From: Ephemerocybe angulata
Lineage: Eukaryota; Basidiomycota; Agaricomycetes; Agaricales; Psathyrellaceae
NCBI GenBank assembly: GCA_013368325.1
Contig: JAACJK010000061.1
Location: 310,001-374,000, forward strand
Reading direction: 5' to 3'
Length of the DNA stretch: 64,000 nt
The position numbers and the translations under genes were made by a program. Positions 21,777 to 31,572 of this stretch are shown one piece after another. A model generated the notes under the pieces. That model was not told the DNA's origin. It did no database searches and saw nothing but the letters and a program-made list of their open reading frames with translations. Position 1 is the first letter of the stretch, and the number at the start of each line of letters is the position of its first letter.

Positions 21777-21890
21777 ATCGGGGACCGACACGCGCCAGAT
21801 GTAGCCGCTGACTTCTATTAGTACTTGCTGAGCCGTCGATATCCCACCAGCGACGGCGCGTTTGACGGCACGCACACCCGGGGCGAATCA
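21777..21890 (+). pseudogene. Fragment of a TPR-CHAT gene (CHAT domain piece)
   Basis: About 95 bases from ATCGGGGACC onward are nearly identical to the CHAT exon at 31650-31745 (opposite strand). They encode IGDRHAPDVAADFY, then a TAG replacing a Gln codon, then YLLSRRYPTSDGAFDG. The fragment starts exactly where the duplicated WAAG promoter segment ends (CCAGTGACCA), so it is a rearrangement junction. It has no start or catalytic residues and cannot be functional. Confidence 0.85.
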
Positions 21891-22293
21891 GATGATGTCA
21901 CTTCGGGCATGGACGGTGTATGAAGTTCTATAATGATGGATACAGCCTTAGAGCGGGGGCCCCTTTTCACCATTTTTCCTTTCTTGGTCCTACTTGATCA
22001 TTCATGGTTCTCAGATATCTCGCCACTGTTCACAAGGTTCGCTTCTTGGATTAAGTCCATTTCCACCGTCGATGAGTACCAGCTTCCACTTGGCGCTTCT
22101 CCCGAATGACATCCGGTCTACATGTATCACGTAATCTCTCAGTATATAGGCTAGGTCCCTCCAGCCTAAGATTCCTTACAGCTGGTCTGTTATCCACCCC
22201 TAGTCAGAATCGTCCGGCACATTCTTTCTATTTCTTCCTCAACCAATTTTCGCCCTAATCTCGCGTTTTTCACGCTTACATTTAACGACCACC
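21891..22293. other. Promoter region of the DUF7888-like gene
   Basis: A TATATAGG block at about 22143 lies 150 bases before the ATG, followed by a CT-rich leader (22210-22290) typical of fungal 5' UTRs. Confidence 0.45.
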
Positions 22294-23153
22294 ATGTTAT
22301 TCCCCACCGTTATTCTCTCCCTCTTCGCCTGCACCGTGAGCTTCGTCTCTGCCGCCCCGGCCTCTTTCAACGAACAAGACTTGTATGCCCGCACCGACGG
22401 TGACGTGAGCGTATTCGCAGGCCGGGAGATCACGACCGAGGAGATCGTAGCACGCGATGCCATCATCCCCCTGGGCGCGACCTCTTCCATCGAGGTCCGC
22501 GATTACTTCAGTGACGAGGAGATCCAAGACATCGCCGTACGCTATACCGCTGGGCTTGATGGCGACATGGAACTCGAGCCCCGTGTTGTGGGCACTATCC
22601 TCGAGATCACCGCCAAGGTCGTCGACGCCATCTTCAAGGCCGTCAAGGGGCGCATCGAGCACGACAAGGCGGTAAGTAAATGCGACATGGTGGTAAATCG
22701 TAATGGGAATAGCAGCTGACAAACCTGCGCCGTGTACCAGGAACGCGGTAGGTTCACGTCTCACTTCGTCACCGAGGCGAGCAAGAGAAAGGGGAACTAC
22801 AACTGGATAATCATCCACACCTCACACTCTTGCAACTTTGAGGGCACGAGGGGTAAGGATTGGGGACACGAGCACAAGGAGTTCAACGTCAGCTACGGCA
22901 AGACCATTGGGTAGGCACTCTTCCCCATAAATTATATTGCATCAGGAATCTAAACTAATACCCACCCAGATATGAGATCTACTGGGGCAGGAAAGGCGTT
23001 TGCGTCAACAAGGGTGATGGAGGATACCTCAACGTACGCACATCCAATGTTCGATGACGCACTGTGTTACTGATTGGTTATCCATGCCAGTGGGCGATGT
23101 CCGGCAAGTTCAAGCGTACCGGCAAAGATGAAAAGACCGTCAATTTCTACTAA
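22294..23153 (+). CDS. Small secreted protein, DUF7888-like
   Basis: Four exons (22294-22671, 22741-22910, 22970-23033, 23091-23153) splice in frame to 224 residues. Residues 1-20 are a signal peptide (MLFPTVILSLFACTVSFVSA). A pro-like acidic segment (~21-85) is followed by a helical AKVVDAIFKAVKGRIEHDKA. The C-terminal half reads FTSHFVTEA, YNWIIIHTSH, KDWGHEHKEF, GYEIYWGRKG and the hallmark GDGGYLNW, ending in a KRTGKDEKTVNFY strand. That series resembles DUF7888, a family of secreted fungal proteins of unknown role. All introns are 57-69 bases with good consensus ends, and the gene looks intact. It is likely an extracellular effector or defence protein, but the activity is not known. Confidence 0.75.
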
Positions 23154-23324
23154 GTCACATACGTTTACGACACTCGGACTCTGCCACTCCCCCTTAGTAT
23201 ATAATATGTCTGCGTGACTTACTTAGCTCACTACAATGGACGATATTCTTTGAGGAATTTTGTAGGCGGAACTAACGGCCTCGTATCATCTCTGCCTTCG
23301 TTTCCATGTCGGTCCAAAGTACGG
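23154..23324. other. Spacer between the DUF7888-like gene and the inverted duplication
   Basis: Short 3' flank; nothing recognised. Confidence 0.5.
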
Positions 23325-23586
23325 AGGTATCAGCGCTCGTGGCACACTCTAGAGAAAGAGAACATACCTAGGAGAGGCCACAATTGGTCCCACGCGACGT
23401 ATCGACGTCCGGCGAGTGAGGCGTGTAGAGATCAATGAGCGAGAAAGTAGGAAAAGTCGGGTTTGGGATAGAGGCAAAAGCCTGGATCCGGCTCAAGTGC
23501 CCGATCTCCCTTTGTATTTGGGGTGATAAATTGGTGATAAACATAAGAACTCCTGCCATACTCGTATATCTACAGGACTAATTGAG

Positions 23587-24873
23587 CTACACACTGGTGC
23601 CCTGTGCAATGACTCTAGCACCACCGGCTCGATGCGATTCACCGCCTTTAGCGCAGTTGGTCTGGTACGCGGTGCTAGAAGTAACACTGACTGGGCCTTG
23701 GAAAGCTACAAAACTAGTTCTCTCCTCCGCCGTAAGTACAGTTTCGAAATCGATGAACCCTGTAGGAGATTGTGTTATTTATTTCGGAGAGAAATGGCGT
23801 GTAAATGACTCACAATGGTAATGAGCGCCCTCTGAGCCGTCGCTCCCCTTGCGTTTACGCTTGTCAAAGTAAGCCTTCATCAGCATCAGATATTGGTAGG
23901 AAATATAGCCTACATACTTTATCGCCGAAAGCTGCCAGCACCGTCCCAGTTGCAATGACAGGTCCTTCACCCATGGCCGTCGTCGCGCACGATGTCGTCT
24001 CCACCTCGAACTTGCAGTCGAACCCATCGCGGTTTTGAAACTCGAACTTTGTCTCTTGTTTGTTCGAGTACGTCGTCTCGAAGGTGTTGGTTCTCTGGTT
24101 TCGGAAGGTTCCAGTGGTGGACACGGATGCCTCGAACTTGGCGACGGCAGGGAATTCAAAGGTGGCTTTGAACTCTGCACCTACAGCGAGGGACGCCTCC
24201 TCTAACGAATCGTCAGATACTACCCCAGGACAATTGATTTGCATGCACGTACTGGTGACAGTCCATGAGGTCTTGGATTCATCCCCAATTGTTTGTATGA
24301 AGGTCACAGTTTGGTTCGTGCCATCGACGCTACCCTGAATCTGTCTGTTGGAAGTACTGCATTTCGGTTGATCTTTCAGGTTTTAGCGCCAGTACTACTC
24401 TTTAATTCTGTCGAGATCACACACCTGCATATTGAATTGGGATTGAGGCCGCATCCATACAGCCGTCAGCAATACGGTCGGGATACTTGTATGACGTTAG
24501 TTGAAGTCGCGGGGGTCTTGTACGGTAAACATACCTGGGGATCGTTTAAACGGAAGTCGGCGCCTTTCCCAAACTGATCTTCCGCGTACTTGACAATCTT
24601 GTTCCAAGCGGGCACTGAGATGATTGGGTACATATTGATATAGGATGCGGGCGGGTATAAGGAGTGGCACTCACATCTCGACACCTGCTGGAGGTCAAGG
24701 GGGAAGCAAGACACTGACGCGCGTGGCTCGATTCCGTTGAGGGAAGCAGAATCTTGCCTGACGGCTTCGGCGGGAACTGTGGGGCTCCCAGACACAGGGA
24801 ACAGCAATGCGGACAACGTGATGACGGCTGCAGCAAAGACCGGTAGTGTGTGCGGCACCATCTGAGTCTTCAT
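23587..24873 (-). CDS. Secreted beta-rich protein, possible ETX/MTX2-aerolysin-like fold (left copy)
   Basis: Exon 1 starts at 24873 with a signal peptide (MKTQMVPHTLPVFAAAVI), then SVSCFPLDLQQVSRCE and KIVKYAEDQFGKGADF, and ends at the GTATGT donor after NDPQ. Later exons give YPDRIADG and a short donor-side segment. The long central exon has alternating Ser/Thr, Glu and aromatic residues (FEFPAVAKFEASVSTTGTF; TYSNKQETKFEFQNRDGF), and the last exon has FIDFETVLTAEERTSFVAF and ends GTSV. The alternating strand pattern with a Ser/Thr-rich hairpin resembles the membrane-inserting region of ETX/MTX2-type beta-pore proteins. I infer the fold from pattern only, and no specific target is implied. 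All exons are open. The TATA box of the right copy is altered here to TATGAAA (about 25016). Confidence 0.65.
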
Positions 24874-25628
24874 GAATATTGAGATTGAGCAATGGAGTTG
24901 TTTGAGGGGGGACGCAAAGTACTAGTAGAGAGGGCCTGCCCTCGGAGGTGACTTTGAAAGAGTGGAAAAGAAACTAGGTGATAGTGACCACTTTGTGAAC
25001 GTTCGAGTTTCATACTTCAATGAAAAGTCAGGGGTCACAAGATCAAGCTTGAGCGCCACGCCGACTCGGATGGCTTAGCGCTGTGCCCTCGATACGCATA
25101 TCCCGACGTCCCCGGTTCTCAATAGGCGCCTTCACTTTTTTTGGAGTAAGTAGGTAAGACCTAGTTATCCGACGTGTGGTGGAATGTGCAAAATTGATCA
25201 TTTAGAAGGCCTTGATAGCTTTACGCACCTGCCATCTCCTAGCCACGCAACACACACACACGCTGACGACCCCTTGGCCCCATTAGATTCAGTGAGTCTT
25301 GGCAAGTCGCCTTGCTCACCGACAAATTCTCACGTGCAATGCGTTTGGAGTGCCATATGTCGCTCGGACGAGAAGCATGAGCTGCTCAGTGTGTTGGGTA
25401 CAAAAGGGGATCGGATGGCGTTACATACTATGCAAATGGGATGAGTTGTGCTACTCCTAATTCCAAGTGCCCCGAAATGGGAAAATAATGATAGAAAACG
25501 CAAGATTGGGATGGAAAATCCATAAGTAAGAAGGACAGAGAAATGGCGTAGCCATGATGTGGCGCGTCTTCGCGAACCAGAATGCGTTTTGGTGGTGACC
25601 TCAGAAGTTCCAGAGGCTATGCAGAGCT
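24874..25628. other. Spacer within the left arm
   Basis: Matches 57390-58106 inverted. It holds the promoter side of the beta-rich gene. No gene seen. Confidence 0.5.
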
Positions 25629-25843
25629 CTACTTGCATGCGTTCAGAATCTGGCATGGTTGAGGTTGTGCAACGGGCGCGCGCTGCGTGATATCAACAGT
25701 ATCTGGTGCTGGTAGGGGGAAGGATGAAGCGAGGTCGGTCACCAAAGTCAGTCAGTGTGGTTCCCCATGGCAATCTTATAATCAGGCTGGGCGCACGTAC
25801 TGATTGCGACGACGACGGTGCAGGTGAGGATGTCGGATTGCAT
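25629..25843 (-). pseudogene. Small secreted Cys peptide gene, splice acceptor lost (left copy)
   Basis: Exon 1 (25843-25801) starts MQSDILTCTVVVAI, a hydrophobic signal, and ends at GTACGT. Exon 2 encodes TDLASSFPLPAPDTVDITQR, then a short Pro/Gln segment and a C-terminal pair of Cys (PCQILNACK) before the stop at 25629. The right copy has TTTCGTAG before exon 2, but here the sequence is TTTG, so the AG acceptor is missing. A product of only about 51 residues is expected: signal, short pro-region ending in TQR, and a 14-16 residue Cys peptide. The family is unrecognised. It could use a cryptic acceptor. Confidence 0.55.
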
Positions 25844-26497
25844 GGTGGACGCGGGTGCCTTGCTTCAACTGTGGTGCGAAAGGGAGAGCGGGGCGATTTG
25901 AGTTATTGCCCATGAAGTGTCGTAAACTCATCGTACAGTACTTATATCTATGAGTGTCACAGACGGTTAAGGGCATGGGTGGAGAGTGGGGAGGACTGTT
26001 AACAAGCAGTCTTCCAACTTGGGAAGCGATTAACCCAAATCCGGGGTTCCTAACTTTAATTCAATCCCCAGGCTGGGCCGCTGGAGTTCATAACTTATCT
26101 TTCGGTCGTTCGCGGGTACGATTAGGAAGTGTCTTTATGCTTCCAGCGATGGCTCTACGATTTGTACACTCCACCTGGGGAGCATGGCTCTACTAGTAAC
26201 GTCGCTAATTTGGGGGGTAAGGATATCGCACTACCCATCTGGTCCGACTACCTGCACTACACTATGTCTTTAGAGGGGTCCTTGCGGCACTGTCATTTTC
26301 TGTGCTTCTAAGTTACGTATTCAGACTGTATACTAGGGGCATAGCCCTTCTGCTCGCTCGTCCTCCAAGCTGTCTAGCTGTGAGACCTGCTCGTCTCCCG
26401 TTGTACCGAAGGATAGTAGCCAGCGGGGTTCCTGCTGTGAGCAGCGCTCTCATGCTGGTTGCGCGTGGTGTGGGGCTGGGCGCCGACAGAGTCGATG
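25844..26497. other. Spacer within the left arm
   Basis: Counterpart of 56760-57177, with an extra stretch at 26280-26460. No gene seen. Confidence 0.5.
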
Positions 26498-26965
26498 TCA
26501 GACCGTACGTAGATGTGATAAATTCCTGTTTAAGTTGTACCAGATCCGGTTGTTGTCAATCTCGTTCTCGGAGTCGGTGTTCCGTTCGGCGTCGAAACCG
26601 TTAGGAAGGCGGTCCTTGCCCTCAATGCAGTTGTAGAACTGGGTGTTGTATGCGCCGAGTTCGATGTGGGCGACGTTAAGGTATATCTGATTGTACCGAT
26701 AGGCGTAAACATGGCCATGTATATTGGGTCCTGGCGCACAGGGTATGTAGGTGTTCAGCTTTAGGTTTCCATTCTTTGGCAATGGTATGCGAAACTCACC
26801 CCCGCGGCAAACCCCTGCGCCCATGCGGCAGCATTTATCTGTCTGAAGCCTCGTGGATGGATCTCCGTGTTCGAGTTGTCTGAGGCGGAGGACGAGATAG
26901 GTAAAGCCAGAATACTTTGCATGGCTGCGCTGAGCAAAATGGTTGTGGAGTAGAAGGAGATGCAT
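26498..26965 (-). pseudogene. WAAG-family gene 4, decayed (left copy)
   Basis: The ATG at 26965-26963 matches the WAAG 7 start, but a two-base loss in the signal peptide (ACTCCACAACC against ACTCCTCACAACC) shifts the frame. A second ATG at 26922 is back in frame but leaves only a stub of the signal (MQSILALPIS). The motif exon is intact: QINAAAWAQGFAAG ends at the GTGAGT donor (26799). Downstream, GHVYAYRYNQIYLNV and NTQFYNCIEGKDRLPNG remain, but an insertion after NNRIWYN shifts the frame to an early stop. WAAG 7 keeps the longer frame. Confidence 0.65.
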
Positions 26966-27387
26966 GGCCCGCTCTGCAGGTTTGAAGGTGTGTAGTTGAT
27001 GCGCGAAAAATCGGGAGGGAGGGAGAACAGGCCGGCTGTGAGGAGCTACAACGTAAATACCGGGGTATTTATGAGCCACGGCAGGTCCCAGCGTCGAGTC
27101 AGAGATACCGGGAAACAATGTATTGGGCGAGAGATGGGGATAACTCGTGTAGAAAGAAATACTATTTACTCAAAAGGCATAATCTGATGGACATTGTTTC
27201 GCTTATCTATAAAACAGGTAGGTAGGTAGGTATTTTAATGATCATCACGAAACAAGCGCTCGTCTGGAGTCCGTGGTCTGTGATGACGCCTTCTATCGGC
27301 GCACTCGCTTTGGTCGCTGTTTGGCTTCGCCTTCGAGGTACGATCCGTGGCCCGCCTTCCTTCCTTCCCTCATCCCCTCACCACACA
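26966..27387. other. End of the left arm and 5' flank of the homeodomain-like gene
   Basis: Matches 55815-56143 inverted up to about 27303. A GGTA microsatellite lies at 27220-27233. Confidence 0.6.
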
Positions 27388-28877
27388 ATGGCCCACCTAC
27401 CCGCCTCCGCCCTCCAAGCCCCGTCCAAGAACCGAAAACGCACGCCAGCCCCATCGACGATCCCCAAGTCGCCTCCCACTCGCACCACACTCACCCCTTT
27501 CCACTTCGCGCGGCTCACCGCCAAGTGGGAGCTCGACCGCCGCATCCCTTCTCCCGCCTCTCGAGCCGCCTGGGCCGCCGCACGCGGCCTCGACCCTGTA
27601 AAGGTGCACAAGTGGTGGTATCGCTGCCGTGCGCGCGCAAAGAAGCTGGGGTTGAGATTCCGGAGGGGAGTTATGAGATGGATGTGGGGGATGTGGAGGC
27701 GGAGGAGGAGGAAGGAAGGAAGGCGAGGGAGGAGAAGGCTAAGAGGGGGGTGGTGAGGGTTAAGAGGGAGGAGGAGGGGGAAGTGGAGATGGGGAAGGGA
27801 GAGGAGGAGGGGGAAGCAGAAGGTGTGTCGCGTATATGCGCGCTTTGATAGGATCTCATACATGGGCGACACAGCACATGTCGGTATACCTCCTCAGACG
27901 GGGCTAGTGCCCACGTCTGTGCATGTACTGATGGAAGTGGACGAGCAGATGAAGACTGGCGAGCAAGGTACGTCGTCGGTACGCGCTCCTACTCACCGCT
28001 CACCGCTCTCTAGACACCCCCATACCCTCCACCATCACCCCGAGCCCTCCTCCGACCCTCCCTTCGTCTCCAATCTCCACATCGTCGCCCCTCACCCTGT
28101 CGCAATGCTTTCTCCCTCCCTCGTCTCCATACACAAGCCCTCCACCCCGCTCGGCGCCATCCCCACCTGCATCGCCGCCCAGATTTACCCCGGCTCACAC
28201 GGGCCTCCAAGCGTCTGTATATCCATGCGTTGGACTATGTGCCGGCGTTAGATTCGATCAAGCTGGTCGGTCGTCCCTCCCGATGTTGACGGTAAACACA
28301 CTACCTCCAATGCTAGTGAAGCTTCGATACTAGCCACCTCGCGCCCGGCTCCCGTCCAACCGCTCTCTGAAAGGCGGGCTTTGCTTCATGACAATATCCC
28401 GGGCGTGTTCGTGCACAAAGCCACATGTAACGTCTCGCGTTATTTTAGGCTCTGTGTCGCTGTGAGTCTCGTCTTCTCGTCCTCGTCCCTCGACTCGCCG
28501 TTCCTCCGTCCGTCGGCGGTCGCGCACCCTCTGCAGAATCCAAATCCAAATACTCTACAAAGCAACCAAAGAAGATCGCCCACCGCCCCGCCAAGGCCGT
28601 CATCATCCCCCCGAAGACCTCCAAGCCATGGCCATCTCGCAAGCGTCCCAAAACCCCACCTCCTCCGAGTCTAGATCCTCCTGCTGCTCCCGTTGCTCCT
28701 CGTCCCTCGCCTCCTCCCCCTCAGGCTGTCTCAGGCTATCCTTCTACCCGAGTCACCTCAGCTCGCACTCAGGCTCTGGCGGATATACAAGTCAACTCTC
28801 ACCGGTCCTCCAGCCGACATCGACATCGGCACCGATACCAAAATCGATTCAGACGACTCCATACCGACGCCCGCTGA
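27388..28877 (+). CDS. Homeodomain-like protein gene with frame breaks
   Basis: ATG 27388 has a good context (CACAATGGC). Residues ~32-88 resemble a homeobox: LTPFHFARLTAKWELDRR, SRAAWAAARGLDPVKVHKWW, then CRARAKKLG. The helix 3 position has KVHKWWYRCRARAKK, where a typical homeobox has WFxNRR. Directly after this the acidic continuation (VEIPEGSYEMDVGD) lies in another frame, so a one-base indel near 27655 is likely. Introns fit at 27823-27897 and about 27968-28014. Later exons are Pro/Ser-rich (SPPPTLPSSPISTSSP) and again change frame near 28780. The protein would be a nuclear DNA-binding regulator. Two frame changes suggest a decaying gene or base errors. The 3' end is approximate. Confidence 0.45.
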
Positions 28878-30330
28878 CCTGGAACTTGAACGCGCCGCGC
28901 TCTACGAAGGTATCTATCATGTTCGAGCGCTGTGTGGATGGATATCTCGCTCTTGGCTGTTCCGTACATACCTCTTTGGCCGCGATGCTTGTGGGTTTCA
29001 GTTTGGCTTAGACTATGGAGGTGGATCTGGGTTGGGTGGTTTGGGGGGCTGGGGCTTCTGGGACCGGTGGTGAGAATGTGTCTTTCTTGGGCTGATGGGA
29101 TGTGATTGGGATGAAGGCGACCGCTGCTGCTACTGGCGACGTTACCGGCTCTGCGTTGATGGACGGACGCTTAGACATGGGCTCTGCGCTCTCTGACTGA
29201 CTGGTCCTCTGAAATGGCCCACGACGCCGATATCTGATGAACGACTCCGACTCGGGCGTTGGTTCTGCTTTGTTTCTCGGTTTTGTTTCTGTGCGGGTAT
29301 ACGCCTCCTCTTGCTCTGCTGAACTGAACTCTCTTTGGTTTGTTTGTCGCTCGCCTTTTTGGTATGCATCCGTCCATCGATCGTCCTTGTTTGTTCTCGC
29401 GTCTGGATTCGTCTCGTCAGTGTCGGTCGTCCTTGGAACTTGCGCGCTCTGCGCTTCGTTATATATGTTGGTGGATGGATGGGTGCTCGAGTGTGTAGTA
29501 TGGCGCGGTGAAACTTGTGGGCGGGTGTAGGGTGTTGGGTCGACGTTTTGGCTATTTTGTTTGTGGCACTGGCCTTTCGACGCTAGATTTGGCGCGCTGA
29601 TTCCCTCGTGCTTTGGTGCTTCGGTGCTTCCTGTTCTGGGATCGTTGGGCTGTCATCGTGGTAGTATATTGCTTTGTGTCTACTCTAGCTTGCTTCTGGG
29701 CTCTGTGTCGGCTCTGGGTGGGACTTTTCGTTCTCTGTTACGTCTTGCGCTACTTATGTCACGCACGGTCTTGGGAGGTTGTCTAACTTTAGAGTCCTCG
29801 AGGCACGGCCCAGGATTGTTTGCTTATTCTGACTGGGCTCCGTACGGTATCATCGGGTCGGACTATCGCTCGCTCGCTCGTCGATGTTCTTTCTTTTGTA
29901 CTTTGTACTTTAAATTCTATCTGGTATTTGCCGTATGCAGTCGTGAACTGTTGCTCTACGTAGTCTCGTCCCTCTATTTATGGAATTTTGTTTGTACTGG
30001 AATGCCATCTTAACCACCTTCTGCTCTTCGGTATATCCGTAGTGTCAGTTTTACAAGGCTGTGAGACTGAGACTGAGAGTGAACGACGAGAGAGAGAGAA
30101 ACTGAACGAAAGCCGAACACAACGGGGGTATGAACACAGAGCGACTACGAAACCGGCAAGTCTTTTATACGAAAAGCGGGGGAGGAAGTACGGAAGGAAA
30201 CGGTACGAGGGGTCCCGGCGACTCGCGTGGTGAGATTGAAAATGAACTTGAAGGCGGAACAGGGAGGTCGGGTTCGACTGACTACCTGCGAGGTGGAGCG
30301 TTGGGCGCTTAATCGTGTCGGCGCCTGCCT
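28878..30330. other. 1.4 kb, no supported gene
   Basis: Frames here are T-rich on the + strand and show no motif. Part may be 3' UTR of the homeodomain-like gene. Confidence 0.5.
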
Positions 30331-30383
30331 ACTGCATGAGATAAAACCAAGTTATAGAACGTAACATGATTCTGGGGGTGGTA
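30331..30383. repeat. Direct repeat, left copy, flanking the membrane-protein/CHAT locus
   Basis: ACTGCATGAGATAAAA through AACATGATTC and GGGTGGTA recurs at 35330-35395 in the same orientation with about a 12-base expansion. Confidence 0.7.
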
Positions 30384-30469
30384 CATACTTCGGAATCGAC
30401 ATAATTAATCCACAAAATTCCGTGACCGAGAACCTTCTTAATCTCCATGCCGCTCCGCTACAGGTCTTA

Positions 30470-31453
30470 TTACTCTTCTCTCCAGGATTGGTCCAGGTCA
30501 AGGCGAACAACCGGGCGAAGGAGGTAAAGTGCGATAGTGTTCAGCATAGCAGCCAGGTATATAGACACCTGGATGCATGAAAGCACGGTATCAGCAACGA
30601 CCAGTCCCCTTGGCCTCTCTAACCCCGCTGCAACACTGGACTTGGATGTCGAATAGAGTGCATTCGTTACGCAGGGATACAATAGCGCCCCCGAGGTAAT
30701 TACGTTCGTCCCAATAGCCGCTAAATCGCCGTCTGCAACAATCGAGCCCATGTAAATGCTGAGCCCCTGTGCGGAAAACGACGCCGGCAGCACTGTTGAG
30801 CGAGAAAACACCTCCAGGAACAGTATACACAACGGGAGACATAGCCGCGTGTAATGTGCGAGGTGTTTGAACCGGTGCAACTTCATGTCCGTCATGTCAA
30901 TGATGTCGAGGATCGACGTGACGCTACCGACGAGGATGGCGAGCCCCAAAGATACCGCGAGCGGCGTGTTGAGGATGCTGCACAGCGTGACGAGCGACAC
31001 GGCAGTCATCATGAACGCCCCCATCTGAAGCTGCATGCACCGTGTGACGCGTGTTTGGAACGCACCAGGGTCCTTCGGCGGCGTGGCTGAGATGGAGTAC
31101 TTGCTGACGAGGCCCACGTTTACGGAGGATATGGCCGCAACGGTGAGGTTGAGCGCGACGGCGTAAATACCTACGGCAATCCCCAGGTCTGCCATGCGGC
31201 CGGTGTGGTCCAGCGTAGAATTGGGAGTGGAGAACGCGACGTGCTGCAGAGATCCATTGGAGAGGATGTCGTTCAGAAGAGCTATGATTGCAGCGACGAC
31301 GCCGCCAGTGAAGGTGCCAAATGTCAGACTCTCGCCGTGGTTGCCGCTGAAGGGACGACATTGCGTCTGGGTGCGAGGGGCTCGGACCTCCGTCGTCGAT
31401 ACCTCACTTAGCTCGCAGTATAGAGGGTCGAATAAAATGAATCGTTGATGCAA
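30470..31453 (-). CDS. Multi-pass membrane protein (unrecognised), downstream of TPR-CHAT
   Basis: A single long frame runs from 31453 to the stop at 30470. The first in-frame ATG is at 31195 (MADLGIAVGIYAVALN). However, the frame is open upstream and includes another helix (TFTGGVVAAIIALL), so the true start may be in an upstream exon or lost. About seven hydrophobic segments can be counted, e.g. MTAVSLVTLCSIL, LAVSLGLAILVGSVTSI, LCLPLCILFLEVF and YLAAMLNTIALYLL. A TATATAG block lies at 31525-31518, between this gene and the CHAT stop. Function unknown. Its position 120 bases from the TPR-CHAT gene on the same strand makes a functional pair possible. Confidence 0.6.
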   Translation of the reverse strand: MHQRFILFDPLYCELSEVSTTEVRAPRTQTQCRPFSGNHGESLTFGTFTGGVVAAIIALLNDILSNGSLQHVAFSTPNSTLDHTGRMADLGIAVGIYAVALNLTVAAISSVNVGLVSKYSISATPPKDPGAFQTRVTRCMQLQMGAFMMTAVSLVTLCSILNTPLAVSLGLAILVGSVTSILDIIDMTDMKLHRFKHLAHYTRLCLPLCILFLEVFSRSTVLPASFSAQGLSIYMGSIVADGDLAAIGTNVITSGALLYPCVTNALYSTSKSSVAAGLERPRGLVVADTVLSCIQVSIYLAAMLNTIALYLLRPVVRLDLDQSWREE

Positions 31454-31572
31454 CAGAGGGGGATGGGTGAGTTACAAGGGGGGAAGGTAACTAAGGAATC
31501 GAATCGAGAGGGAGCCGCTATATAGAAAATCCGGAAACCCGACGGAACACTGAAGGGATACGGATAGGGGCT

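Larger units (their letters stand above)
23325..27303. repeat. Left arm of a 3.8-4.0 kb inverted segmental duplication
   Basis: This arm is the reverse complement of 55815-59625 over almost its full length, with frequent small indels and about 5-10 percent substitutions. Its ends are set by the loss of match beyond GCGCTCGTGGCAC (left) and CTATCGGC (right). It contains a beta-rich secreted protein gene, a small Cys peptide gene and WAAG 4, all on the minus strand. Confidence 0.9.
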
